A stretch of DNA of 64,000 nucleotides from Marsupella aquatica (lineage: Eukaryota > Marchantiophyta), in the NCBI GenBank assembly GCA_973895155.1, contig OZ316897.1:17422001-17486000 (forward strand). The letters run 5' to 3'. The notes below the pieces were generated by a model that saw nothing but the letters and a program-made list of their open reading frames with translations, had not been told where the DNA came from and did no database searches. Of this stretch, positions 33,371-45,938 are shown one piece after another (the stretch's first letter is position 1; the number at the start of each line of letters is the position of its first letter). A program made the position numbers and the translations under genes.

Positions 33371-36300
33371 ATAACTCCCCTTTCGAACTCAGCGTCGATC
33401 AAAGTAACCCACACCTTGGAGTCCAGGAAGACCTTGCTGCTCTGCGTGGGGGCACCACCCTCGACCTCAGAACCACCACCGTCCTGATTGGAAGCCGCCC
33501 GCGCGGTCCTTCGCCTGCTCCTGTCCACATTCCTCACCGCACCTATGAGGATACCACCACCACACTCGACCCCGACTCGTCCTCTTCTTTTTGCTCTTAA
33601 TTTTGATGATAGTTGGCATCCTCTCCCATTGAAGACTAAGCATTGTCATGACGATCCACAACTACTTGTTTCTGCGTACATGGAAGACCTTCACTTGTCT
33701 AAACATGGCATTCCGTGGTGCTGCTACGTTACGCCACTTTAACATTACACTCCCCACAAATTCACTCTCTCAATTTTCTCAAGATTCTGCGGAAGCTAAA
33801 CTCAATATCGCCCACCTTCACCAATCTTGATTGTCGGAGCGTAGAGTTCTGCTTACGGTAAAGAGACCAACAAATTGCCTGACTACTCTTCCTCTACATA
33901 CCCATAAGAGTATGAGAAGATATAGGATCCCCAACCCGCTGGTGGACGGAGCTCGTGGGTGTGCCATGAGATTGTCGACAACTACTGTACTGTAGCTGAG
34001 GAGCTTCTTGTTGCCAAGAATGGAAAAGATGTGGAACCCATTTTGGGCTTCGGCCAAAGGCAGCAGCAGCGACTGTAGGCAGACACAGGTCGGTGTGTGT
34101 TAATTTTTTACGCCCAGGTGGGCATGAGAGTCGGAGAAAGTTGTGTGAACAGCAGCAGCTGAAGCCCGAGCTGAAGTTTTTGACGCCCTGAACTGATGCT
34201 GCTAGACAGCTGCGGCCTAATCACGAAAGACGATACAGTTTTAACAACCGGCCTTTGTGACAGACACAAGCTCTCTTGAAGCCCAGTAATAAGCAAACCG
34301 CCTGCAGTTGTAAACAAATCTCAATACTCAATTTGGTCCCCACCAAACATACAGTACCCTTTTTCTCCCTTCGAACATCCCCATTCAATTCATACATCCT
34401 CTTCAATCAAGTTGCATGGCCATAAATCAGGACTTACTCATTCAGAAAAAGGATTTCTCCTTAGTAAACATCTACTGTGGTGCCCAACGAAGGACGATAC
34501 CGAGTGCTGATAACCGGCTGTTTCAACACAAGTTCTCCAATCCCGGTAAGCAAAATGTGAGCCTGTTTAAACGAGAAAATACTGATATATTAGCTAGTCT
34601 AATAGTGTATACATTTTCAAAGTCCAAAACATGAAATCTGGTTTAATTAATTATTGGATTAGTTATAAATTTGAAAGTTTCAAGTTTTTGCACAGGACAT
34701 GTGCAAACCTGATCATCCCTAGGGTAGAGAGGTTGTTGTTGACCTGACAGTAAGGGTGACCACTCAGGCCATTACTCCATTCGAGAGTGAGAGTGACTGA
34801 CCATTGACCACACTATTGGGTTATACTGTATGAACTGGCCCAGTCCAATTTAACCATGATCAAGTTGTCGTGTCATCACCTGAGATTCCAGTACAGTATG
34901 GTACACTACCCTGTACCAACAATATAATTCCAGAACGGTGTCACATAAGTGACAGCTAAGATCACTCCAAAGTTGGGACTCAGCACTGTCGCCATGGGCT
35001 AACCACAACAAAAATTCTAGTGTTCGACTTCTAGTGTCATGACTTTTATCTCTTCCTGAGAGGTAAATTGAAATCTCAGCTTTTTTCTTTTCCCATTCTA
35101 CTTTTTGCCATTGCAATTACTGGAATTTCCATTAGTGAGTTAAATGGCTCCTAGAGTCGGTCACTTTGTTTTTCCCTGGCACCGTTTTGAAACACTATGG
35201 CCAAGAAAATGTTGAATACTTAACAGCTAGTGAATGAAGTAAATGATCTCACAAGATGTTATTCAAAAAACAACATCATCACCATCCTTGGCGTTGCCCC
35301 CTTGCTGACTCTTTCTTTTTTCGCGTTGAAATTTTGTTGACCGTTTCTCTGATCAGTTCTCTCGCTAAAGATCGGTATCAGCTGTCATGTCAATGTCACT
35401 ACTTCCGTATGGTTGCATCCAAAATAATGATTCAGTTGAGCATAACAACCAACCAACCCTGCCAAATGCCAAACAGCTGCAATAATCATTCTGGAAAGTC
35501 CAACTTGCACTCATGAGTTTCCAGTGTTGTATGGAAAGAAAGAAAGAAAAGAAAGCTTAGTCCAGATCATAATGCATTGGTTCCTCTGCAATGGACCATG
35601 ATAGACACCTACAACCCTATTTTTGAGGTGCATCACAATTATCATCTAGTGGAGTGCACGTTACAAGTCCACAGAATAATAATAAAAAGGAAGTAATTGG
35701 CTGTAAACAACAAGTATGGATTTAGCTGCTCTTGAGACCCAAAAGAGAACATGTTTCTACAAAGAAAATGTAATATTTGAGTTCATCTGAGTTGTTTGTC
35801 AAAACACTGTGGTCTATCATTGCAATCTTTTCTAATGACAATCTGGCGCTTTACAGTATGCAATCAAATTGCTTTACCAACATTTTGAACCAGAACTCCA
35901 GAGGGTCAAGTCAAAGTAAATCGAAGGTTTTGTTATGTACAATCCATATCGTTGACGAGGAACCTGACTTTGGGCAGGATTGTGGATAGAGATTATTGAT
36001 TCCAGACCAATCATTTCATCAGTTCATGATTTTTTACTTTCCTTTTCTATTCATTTGCTTTAGTCGTGATAATGTTTAAGTCAGAGATGGAATCGTTGAA
36101 TTCTCGGAAGTTGGATTGACACACGATTGCTTGAGTAGTCAGACCTACTCTGTCTATCTACTGTTCGTATATATGTGTGAAGACAAAAAGTTGAATTTCA
36201 TGACAAAAAATAAAATTAGACCTTGTGATACTGACTGTTTCTGTCAAGGCAAATATATCATTCTGACAAGCTTGCTCCTTGATGCCCCTCCGGAAAGATA

Positions 36301-37279
36301 TGATATTGAATGCCAGCTTTGTATTATTAAGAGACTATTAAAAGAATTGCTCAAACATAGTCCTTAATATGCCGACACATCCTTGCTACCAAACTACACT
36401 AAAAAGGTGTCGTGCTTCCATGTCTTTAAGTTTTTGCACTATGGATACATGCATAGAGAAACCACTTAACAACAATCCCCAAGAGAAGTTCATGTCCATG
36501 TCCCTAGTTATGAGAAAAGAGAGCAGGTAATTAAGCCATTTAGTGAGCCTCATTGACAGGTTGAACATGCTTTTAGAGACTAAAGAAATTCCAACTTGTG
36601 GCAATGCTATTGTAACTATGTTTAAGGAATATTTCTTCCTCATTCTCTATTTTTTAAAGGGGGAACTGCATTTGAGAGAATAGTGCAACTGGCTTTGAAG
36701 ACAAGGGAAACCCCGTTATCTGTTTGTATTTTTGAGTTTGTAAGCATTTTTTAGATTTGTTTAGGGAACCATTGCATAGCTTGTTTGAGAGGCTTTCCAG
36801 TTCTCTTTCCTTTTGTCATTTGCCTACTCCAACGTCTAAATGTTGTCACAATGTTATTAATATGATTATTGTGTCATCTATCGTCACATCAATTTGAAGT
36901 TGGAGTTCTGGAGGACATTGTGAGATAGTCAGTATGGGTATTAGAGCAATGTTAGACATGCACCCCGACTGCGTTGTACTTCAATGGATGTCTCTAATGT
37001 TTTCAATATAGTCTCATTTGCAGCCATAATATGTTCATTGAGGTATAGATTTACACATCCAATCTCTTATCTTGTTTTTTCCCAAGTATTTTTACTCATT
37101 GGAGACCCACTTCTTATACAGTCATTGCATCCTTAGAGGAAGTAAACCTCTAATTCTTCTACAAAAGGTACATGTTAGTGGGATCCTTTGGGTGGCCCTC
37201 TGTTCTTCATGAACACTATCATGACAAACCAAACATAAAGTGTGTTTAGGATTTTGGAAAAATCACTGAAAGTTACCTC
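33371..37279. other. non-genic region
   Basis: Short frames only (for example 34416-34634 plus, 36386-36643 minus), none with family features. A (GAAA)n-like microsatellite lies near 35537-35562. Confidence 0.45.
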
Positions 37280-37284
37280 AATTT

Positions 37285-37628
37285 TTTTGAGCATAGAAGA
37301 CATTCGCAACACCAAGCCCATGAACCATCCAACGCACAAGAGTCGACACAGAGAGATACGTGGTTCACCTCCACATGAGGCTATGTCCACGGGAACACAC
37401 AAGAGTTTTATTGCACTCTAGGCCGACCGACCATACCAAACATCCACAGCACAAGCTCTCCCTATCTCTCAACTAGCTCCGTAACAATGAGCCTAAGTTC
37501 CACCAGGGCCTGGCATCAGCCCTGGCTTAATACACAACAGCACTACCGCTAACATTAGCTAAATCGTAACCCGAGTTAGCCTAGCTGTAGTTAGCTCATG
37601 AGTCACAAGACTAGAGCAATATCTAACA
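37285..37628 (-). mobile_element. solo LTR with 5-bp target site duplication
   Basis: A 344-bp sequence matches the LTRs at 20458-20801 and 11153-11489 along its length. It is flanked directly by AATTT on both sides (37280-37284 and 37629-37633), a perfect 5-bp target duplication. Its plus-strand start is TTTTGAGC where copy 2 has TGTTGAGC, so the terminal TG has mutated; the other end is intact (CTAACA). No internal sequence or primer site follows, so it is a solo LTR left by recombination between the two LTRs of a former full element. Confidence 0.85.
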
Positions 37629-37633
37629 AATTT

Positions 37634-40603
37634 CAAATACACACATCCGTTGATAAAGTTTTTGTGGACCCATGATATGGGATAGTAACACATTTCAAAA
37701 GTATTTCCAACCCCTAACTTTTGGAATGTTCCAGGAATATTCTCAGGTTTTTGTTTTCAAACACCCTGTAATAGGTGAGGACCCCGGGTACATTGTATCA
37801 CATTTTGGATTCAAAGCACAATTTGAAAAACAAAACCTCATGGACTGGTTTCAGCCATCAATGGATTAGAAAAGTTGAACCGGGATAAAACTTTAACCAT
37901 AGGTGAAATACTCTACTACGTAGAAGCGGGCGTAGAAGCTGCCATCTCCAAATAGAGTAGTTTTACTTGACCCATTCAAATACTTCATCTTCATGAACAA
38001 TAGGCAATCCACTCCCTCCTTTTTAGACCATAGAAATGTACTAAAGTTGGATTCCAAAAGTGCATATAGGAATGGAAATATGCCCAAATCTACCCTGTGT
38101 TTGGAATGGGCAAGCTATGTCTATAGTGCTTTGATTGCCTGTACAACAATTAAAAAAAAACGAAATGCAATGACTGTAACTGTTGTACCTTAAGTATCCT
38201 AGCTGAAAACATTCAAAAGCTGGCAAAGGCATTTCTTCAAGAATTTCCCACGGCCCAGATACAAAAACCTTGTATAAAATGTGACACTAACAAAAGGAAC
38301 TTGCATCAAGAACATACGTTCAAAGCGCCCTTCAAGAGCATCAAAATTAGAGCCTAAGAAATGACCATCCTAACAAATATCTTGCAACATGCCAAGGTAC
38401 AATGGAGGCAACGTCCCTCTACATGACAGTCCTTGCTGAGACTTGATATAAGTGAGATGAGAGGTGGTGGTTGTTTCCTGGTCCTGTGCTATATAGATTG
38501 CACATTGATCTACCATGGTACATCAAGATGGTAGACGTATTGTGGCTGAAGTTGTAGTAGCAACCCTTTGCATAAGGGCATCATCAGGATAATGGCGTCA
38601 CAAGCATGGGTAGGAACAACATGAGCAGTAACGGCAAAAGAAGACAATTATGCAACACGAGATCCCTTTCTCACCCTAGCTAGTGAGATATTTGAGAGAT
38701 GTCATTTTGTACTTTGTTTTCCCTTATAATAAATTGTGTTTTGTTCATCCCTTATAATAAATTGATCATTACTCTCTCCAAGTGGGTCCCTTTTGTAATA
38801 AATTGGTCATTTACTCGCTCGGAAGTAGTTTCAGAAAGTTGAATGAGACAACGTTTTGGTCCACCAAAGTGGCTTTGAACAAAAGTTCACGCCTAGACCA
38901 TGCACAATTTTACACCTGTACCTTTCCTTTAGTTACCTTCCAAAACATTATTTCCATAGGGCGACTAGGTACGAAATAATTCTGTATTGTTTTCTCAAGA
39001 TTCTATATTGAAATCAAATAGATTCAAGAGTGTATGTATGAGTTACCAAAATTTGATAATCAACAAAGGAAGGATTCCGGTGGAACCTGAGAGCTTCTTT
39101 GGCAAAGGAACTTGTCAGATTAGCTCCTGTCGTCAAAGGATGTGCCTAATAGCGGGAAGGAAAGGAATGCTCGTGCAGACATGACCCTACATTTGGTATA
39201 ATTTCCAACTGGAGCCGAATTTTCTGCATCTGCTCAATTCTCATCATCATTGAAAAACACTCCCAAGCTTATTACCTTCCACCTGTTTTAAAGTACATGT
39301 AGATCTGACCAAAAATTCACCGACGGTGACTAGCCATTTCATCTACTGGCAGGAGGGGAGTGATATCATCGAGCTCGGGAAGATCTCATTGAAAAAGGCT
39401 CAGAACCTAGAAAACATCCAGGAAAGAGAGTCGAAAATCATGTGCAGAGCTAGATGACAGGAACGAGACAGCAAAGTCCAGTTCATTTGCGAGTTTGAGA
39501 ATATATCTGATCTCTACATAATTCAGAGTGGTCCTATGAACCCTGGAATCTACCCCAAGCAACTAGATAAATCCAAAACACAAAATAGGTAACAACGAAT
39601 TGTAACACTCACTGACGGATTGTATCATGGCTAGTCTGGTCTCTAAAGGGACAGGAGCCCTAGTAGGTTGGGAAGGGTTTTCTCAAAGTTGTCCAAGTGA
39701 AAAACAGCGGAAGTTACCTCTCAACATCTATCGTCACGCTCAAAAACAAGCTACGATAGACGGACAACCAGACTTAGTTTTGGCATGCAGTCAACACTTT
39801 CTGCGCCCAAGAACAGATGATGGAATATGATGGCAGATGCATGTAAGTATTCAGCACCATGGGCCATCCAAGAAACACGGCATGTGCACTTTGAAACCAT
39901 TCGCATTATTTCAATAATCGTAGAACAATTCTAAAAGAGTATCCATTTGAATAGCACTTCCAGGAGAGCTATACCAACCGAAGTAACGTTCAGAAGTGCA
40001 CGCCATGTTTTGGATTCCAATAATGTACACGAGTGCCAGATGTACAACTATGATACAGACACTATGAGCTTTGAAGTAGGCACAAAATAAATGGGAACCT
40101 AAACTGCCCTGCTCCACTTATAGAGCGGATTGTGGAGCAAAAGGACTGGAGTACTTGCACTGGACATCAAGTGTTTTTCTTGATTCTGGCTTATAGAATC
40201 TTCCTATGAATGGTAGAAGCAGTCACAGAGGGTCTGACCGGCCCATGAATAAGGTCTTGAAAGGATGCGCAGACAGTTTTTTTCGTATACCAGGTCGGTC
40301 TGAGAATTAAATGGTCCCCAATGCTTCTCCATATACGAGTCCCTGAAAAGTGCGGAGAAGACAACACCTTCGCGAAGCGAGGGGAAAAATAGTGGGTGAA
40401 AGTATCCTGACCTGGTTAAGAGATGATGCTGTCCAGGAAGGCCAAAATCCGTGAAACGCTCTTTGTCCAAGCATTTAATTCCAAGACGATAGAATCTTTA
40501 CCATCGCAGCAGCCATTTACGATACCGAGTAGAATCTCTAGCGTCCAAACGTTTGATAAGAGTATGTCAAAAGTCTGCCCTTGCAACCATTTACATCACC
40601 GAC
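37634..40603. other. non-genic region upstream of the esterase 3' end
   Basis: No supported gene. Small direct repeats CCTTATAATAAATTG occur near 38723-38765. Remaining open frames are short and unassigned. Confidence 0.45.
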
Positions 40604-42776
40604 CTAGTAAGCCAACTCTGAACCCCTCAAAGAACAGTGCTTCTTGATCCAAATCGCAATCTCTTCTGCACATGCCTCCGCCTGCCTGGTGTTAACAAGA
40701 ATGTCCAAGGTAGCGAACTCATGCACTGCATCCGTATACTCTACCACTGTGGCTTCCACGTGGGCTTTTCTAAGAGCCTCAGTGTAAGCTATTGCTCTGT
40801 CCTTCATCCAATCCAGCTCTGCTACCACCGTAAGAGTTGGAGGCATCTGCTTTGTGGGAAAGTCTTCATCCACAACAAGAGGATTCGCAGCTGGATGGTC
40901 CTCAACAGAATCACTTGGTAAGAATAGCTTCCACGCAAGTAGGCAAGAAGCTTTATCGAAGAAGTAAGAGTTGGACAGCTTTATTTCTGATGGAGTAGGC
41001 ACCTTCCCAAAGAAAAACGGGTACATAAGAGCTTGGCCTATCAATTTGAGAGGATCCAGTGAACTACGCCCTCTTACATATCGGCGTGCAACATGGTCGG
41101 CAATATTACCCCCGTTGCTGACTCCAAGCAGAACGCACCTGCAAAGAAAATCGGGCTAAAACTCGTCAGGAAAAATAGGCAACTCCTCTAAGATAATTCC
41201 AGTTCCAGAGTAGCTTTTCGTCAACTTGTGACGGGAAATAAGCACTATTAATCCGTCCTCGGTATCAGATATTCATAGAGTTGCAACGAGGAAAGTTGAG
41301 GTCTCTCATGATCTGTAACCAATGCAAGACTACGAGACCTCTGCTTTGCGAAAGAGAACTAAATGGCTATCCTGTGGACAATTCAAAAGGAGGACAAAGT
41401 GTCATGGGTTAATCATCCCTAAAATTTACAAGCTGTAGACATCTTCACGCGAAGCGGTCCAATGTAAAGAGATAAAGGCAAGGCTCCAAAGAACAGCAAG
41501 CACTTTTGAGCCTGTTGCCAATCAGACCCCAGTTCCGGGTGGTAAAGACAATTGCAATCGCAACATCGAGTACATGCAAAGGTTTATCAATTTCGTCGTA
41601 CGATAAGCGGGTTTGATCCCCACAAAAACCTCCTCGCCAAAACGGTTGCAATTTCCGGCAGTTAAAACACTTTCGGCTGTAGTAGTATCCTGGAGAGACT
41701 GGAATGCCAATCCCGAGACAACCGAGAATCGAATAAGACTGGAAATGAAAACGTCCGAGACCATTGAGATGATTGGAGAAACCGCCGAAAGGAGATTAGT
41801 ATTGTCACTTATCCTTCCCCTCTGCTCCGAGTTAAGGATGTAAGGTCAGAGAGAAGAGAGGGAAGAGCATTAAACATGATTCTTCACTAAGTCTTCATCA
41901 CGGATGGTTGGTGTGGAAAGAGATAGTAAAATACCGGGAAGGATCTCCATGAGCAGCGAGCCAGGGCTCCACAACATTGTCCCCGAACGAATCAACCAAC
42001 TCTCGGTACATCTCCGAGCCCTTGTAGAGGTAGCCAGAAGGAACATGTTCGAGAGATTTGTTGCACTCGGCGAGATTCGCCTGTGTCGCAAGCCACCTCA
42101 AAGCTTCGAAGCCATCGTCAAATGCTGCTGGATACTTGTGCTCGGGGGCCAACCTGTAACCCACGGCGATTACTATGGAATTGCAAAGCTTGGCCATTCT
42201 CCTGCAAAACAAGTCGTTCGACGGAGAATCCTTACTGCCTATAACGAACCCACCTCCGTGAAATTGTAACACAATCGGGAGCTTCTTATGACTCCTCACT
42301 GAGTTGGCAGGCAAATAGCCCTGATAACCAGGCGGAATGGTTTCAGCTGACTTCTGATCTGCAACCCATCCTCCTCCAGATGTAGGTTTCCTAGCCACGC
42401 CTCCTCCACTCCTCGCCTCCTCTCTTCGGTGATTCTGTCCTCTGTTCTCCTCCGTTTCCCATTCCTTCTCGAGGACCGAATCATGGCCCCGGACGAAGCC
42501 TAAAACGTCCGCTGCGGTGACCTGCGCGATTTGATCTCGCGGGAGAACAGTTTGGGGGAGAAAGATGCGAAGAGAAAGGGAAGTGAAGGGGTCAATGTTG
42601 ATATCTTTCGTTGCCACTCCGTCCACAAAGGATGCATTGGCTGGTACTCCCGTCGAATTTGCCCGTGACGTAACGCCATGTCCATCTTTGTTGCCCGAGA
42701 CACCGGTCTGGTGCATACGACGTCTCAGTAACAATTTGAAGAACACACTGTACAACTTTACGCCGATGCTGGGCAT
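40604..42776 (-). CDS. CXE16: CXE16-like carboxylesterase (alpha/beta hydrolase)
   Basis: Two exons, 42776-41935 and 41138-40604, joined by a 796-bp GT-AG intron; 1377 bases close as 458 residues. Start is ATG at 42776 (MPSIGVKL); the frame runs 12 codons further up without an ATG. Plant CXE/HSL-family hydrolase features: the oxyanion block FHGGGFVIGS, the nucleophile serine in LLGVSNGGN just after the intron, the acidic member in VVAELDWMKDRA, and the histidine in DAVHEFATLD. The second exon (LMYPFFFG-VPT, DKASCLLAWKLFLP, DHPAANPL) follows Arabidopsis CXE16 closely from memory, including the end LRG-E-Y. An extra Glu/Arg/Gly-rich stretch (about residues 105-145) separates the N-terminal part from the core. 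All catalytic residues are present, so it is likely active on short-chain esters; the natural substrate is unknown. Its 5' leader lies in a tandem repeat. Confidence 0.88.
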
Positions 42777-43290
42777 CTCCACTCGTTCGGTGGTCCCCTG
42801 TCTGCCAAACACTCGACTCCGCTTCAGATCGATAATAATTGCTCACAAGAAAGTTGGAGAGGGAAAGAGAGAGAGAAAACGAGAGAAGATAATCATTCGA
42901 TCATCTCCACTCATTCGGCGGCCCCCTGTCTGCCAAACACTCGACTCCGCTTCCGATCGGTAAGAATTGCTCACAAAAAAGTTGGAGAGAGAAAGAGACG
43001 GAAAGAGAGAGAGAAATCGAGAGAAGACAATCAATCGATCATCTCCACCCGTTCGGTGGTCCCCTGTCTGCCTAACACTCCACTTCGCTTCGGATCGATG
43101 ATAATTGCTCACAAGAAAGTCGGAGAGGGAGAGCGAGGGAGAAAACGAGAGAAGATAATCAAATCACTGGTCATCTCCACCCGTTCGGTGGTCCCGTCTG
43201 CCAAACACTCCACTCCGCTTCAGATCGACAATAATTGCTCAAAAGAAGGGCAGAGAGAGAGGCACAAAGAGAGGCAGAGAGAGAGAGAAT
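42777..43290. repeat. tandem repeat (128-138 bp, four units) at the CXE 5' end
   Basis: Units start with AYYCGTTCGGTGGTCCCCTG at 42781, 42909, 43047 and 43179, followed by CTGCCAAACACTCGACTCCG, a RATCGATAATAATTGCTCAC step and a purine-rich GAGAGAAAG tract. The CXE start codon lies four bases from the first unit, so the whole leader or core promoter of the gene appears to be repeated four times. Beyond it, 43320-43365 is a (GGAGA)n purine run. Confidence 0.85.
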
Positions 43291-43687
43291 GAGAGAAGAC
43301 GATCAATAGAGACGGACTGGTCAAACGGAGTGGGCGGAGAGGAGAGGAGAGGAGAGGAGAAGGGAAGGAAGGAGGGGAGTAAGTTGCAGCGATGGCGGAG
43401 AGCGCGTGAGTGGAACGATGGCGAGACGAGGTCGGGTGGTGGTCCAGCAGACGCACGCTGTTTTGAACGAGGAAGGCGGAAGCGGGCGGAAGCTGAGGAA
43501 GGAAGGTGCGCAACACCGAGACTGAGTCTACGGGCTGTGTTCCATTCGCCCCTGTTTGGCTATTTGAGGCCCACCCCCTTTTGCGACCCCCTCCAGCATT
43601 GTTGGAGCGAATCTCGGGCTTATGTCATTTTGGGGTCACCCTCAATAAGTGTCCCAACGGGAAGGCAGCCGGCACCTTCCTCTTCCC

Positions 43688-43880
43688 AGTTCCGCCCCCC
43701 TTTGAGACTGGTGGGGGCGGTTGCAGGGAAAACCCCCCAGTTCTGCCCCCCTTTTGACTCATGGGGGCGGTTGCAGGAAAATCCCCAATTTCGCCCCCAT
43801 TTCGACTGATGGGGGCGGTTGCAGGGAACATCCTCAGTTCTGCCCCCATTTCGACTGATGAGGGCGGTTGCTGAGAAAAT
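43688..43880. repeat. about 50-bp GC-rich tandem repeat, four units
   Basis: Each unit contains CGCCCCC or TGCCCCC, TTTCGACTGATG, GGGGGCGGTTGCAGGGAA and a C-rich step. Units begin at about 43689, 43740, 43789 and 43837. Several G-runs (GGGGGCGG, CAGGG) are close together. No coding evidence. Confidence 0.8.
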
Positions 43881-45938
43881 ACTACCTGCACTAGCTTGTC
43901 TTTCTTGTGCTCCTTGTGCTGTTGTGTCCACTTGATGGAGCTTTGACTGCAAATGTCCCCTTCTGTTCCAACTTGCGGCATGAGTTATTTTCTTATCTCG
44001 AGGTGCATGCCCATGAATTCTCTCAAAGGCTTCAATTCAAGAGTGGCAGGGCTGAAAGGAAAGCTTGTCCTTATGGACTTTTGGTTGCAAGTGTTCATTG
44101 AATTGAGTTTATTTTGTTTTTGACCATTGAGAAAACTACTTGATGTTTAGTGAGTGCAATATGAAGCACTCACTCTACCCATCAGTTCCATAGCAGTGAG
44201 GCTTGATAAGGTACTAAAATGACGTAAATGACATAAATATGCCTTAAACTTCATCTTTTATTTTTGTTGAACTCTGAAAAAAGGGGATGGAGTAACGGGC
44301 TGGATGGAGAATACATAGCTACGAGCATAAACCCAAATTTGCAATCATTGGTAATCTGGCCAGGCACTTACAAGGTACTTTTTGCACAGAACTGTAACCA
44401 ACTGTATCCAAACGTATTTTTATGTGTATTTTTATGTTTTAGTTCAGTCTATCCAGGTTGACTAGTGTATGGGGGGCTTGAGCAACAATGTATGGGTCCA
44501 TGGAGGCCTTAATATCAACAAACTAGCATTTCAGGTTTTTAATAAACCCAAAATTGGCAAACTAGCATTGGGACAGAGTGAAACGACCTATGAATGAATT
44601 TCCATTTCAATCTCTCCACACATATGAATGATGTGTTCTGTCTGATTCCCTTCACAAGTGTGCTTTCATAAATCACAAATAAGCTTGGGAGGGAATGAGA
44701 AGGTTTATGTCATTTGGTACAATCTAATACAAAAATTTTTTATCACATCATCAATGATGTATAAATGGCTTGATAATTGGGTAAAACAATGATATGGCTG
44801 GGACAGAAGTTTACCCTTTACTATATCATTGTTTGGCCCAGGATAATTGTGTCCCTGTTATAGATCATTATTTAGTCCCACTTGTATCACTACTTTCTGT
44901 AGAAAGTATGCATGACTGAGATAGTTCCAAATGATGTTAAGCTTCCCATCTCCTGTAGTGTATAAAACCAAATTCACATCATCTAAAAAAGCAAAGTACG
45001 CCTAAAGGAATAAATGGCCTTACAACCGCTATAATAAATCACAGAATTGACAACGGCTTTGGAATAACCTGACATGAGGGATAAAAGCAGGGGGAACCTA
45101 GGGCAAGCAGGGGTGAGCCTAGGGTAACAAAAACATACCAGCTTCCAAATCCTCGAGCAAATGGTTCAGGTAGTGCTACTTATTTGAGGTGCTGTGTTTT
45201 CCTTTCAGTTAGATTTCCTCAAATGATCCAAACTTAGTATTTTCCCAATTTTTCCATTTGATACAAAATTCATATTTTACAACTTTTCCCGTTTCCTATA
45301 TCTCAGCAGGTCATGAAACTCAAGTTTTGATCTTAGGTGAGATTTCCTTAAGGTTTAACTTTATGAAATGACACATATATCAATTTTTGTTTGTTTGTTT
45401 TCTTTATCTCAGGCTGTCATGAATGTCAATGTTATGTGAGATTCCCAGCAATTTGTCATCTGAAATGGTGCAGAGATTGATATATTCGTTTCTGTTAGAT
45501 TCTTTACTTTAAAGGTGCTTGTAAATAGTATGCATTGTAAAGCACTGCAGCCTTTGCCCTCACTGGAACCATCAGTTCCCATAATAAATCAAATGTGCAT
45601 GTGCTGCTGACAATCCATTCAAAACAGGTTACATTGAGGAAAAACTCCAATATGTTTATGTTTGCTCTGTATCTATTTGTTGCATGCACGTGCCTGTCTC
45701 ACGAACAGAGAGTTGAGAGATAGAAGAAACAAAATCATAACATGAGCCCCTTGGCAAAATAAATTCATGAAATAGTCAGTGATGAACGAAATGATAGCAG
45801 ACCAGGGTGGGCAAAACCGTGAAAGGCTAGTTACAGTATCAGCCCTTACTATCTCCTTACAACTAGAATAACTGCAGTGATTCATGGTTTTCCATCTGGA
45901 GTGTTGCTGCCCCCCTTCTTTTCTACCTAAAAAATGGT
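43881..45938. other. spacer between CXE promoter and KUP 3' end
   Basis: AT-rich, with short frames only. The KUP 3' untranslated region should lie in the last few hundred bases. No other feature seen. Confidence 0.45.

Noticed and set aside
42565-42963. Plus-strand 132-codon frame across the CXE 5' end
   Set aside because: Shadow of the CXE first exon and the tandem repeat on the opposite strand.
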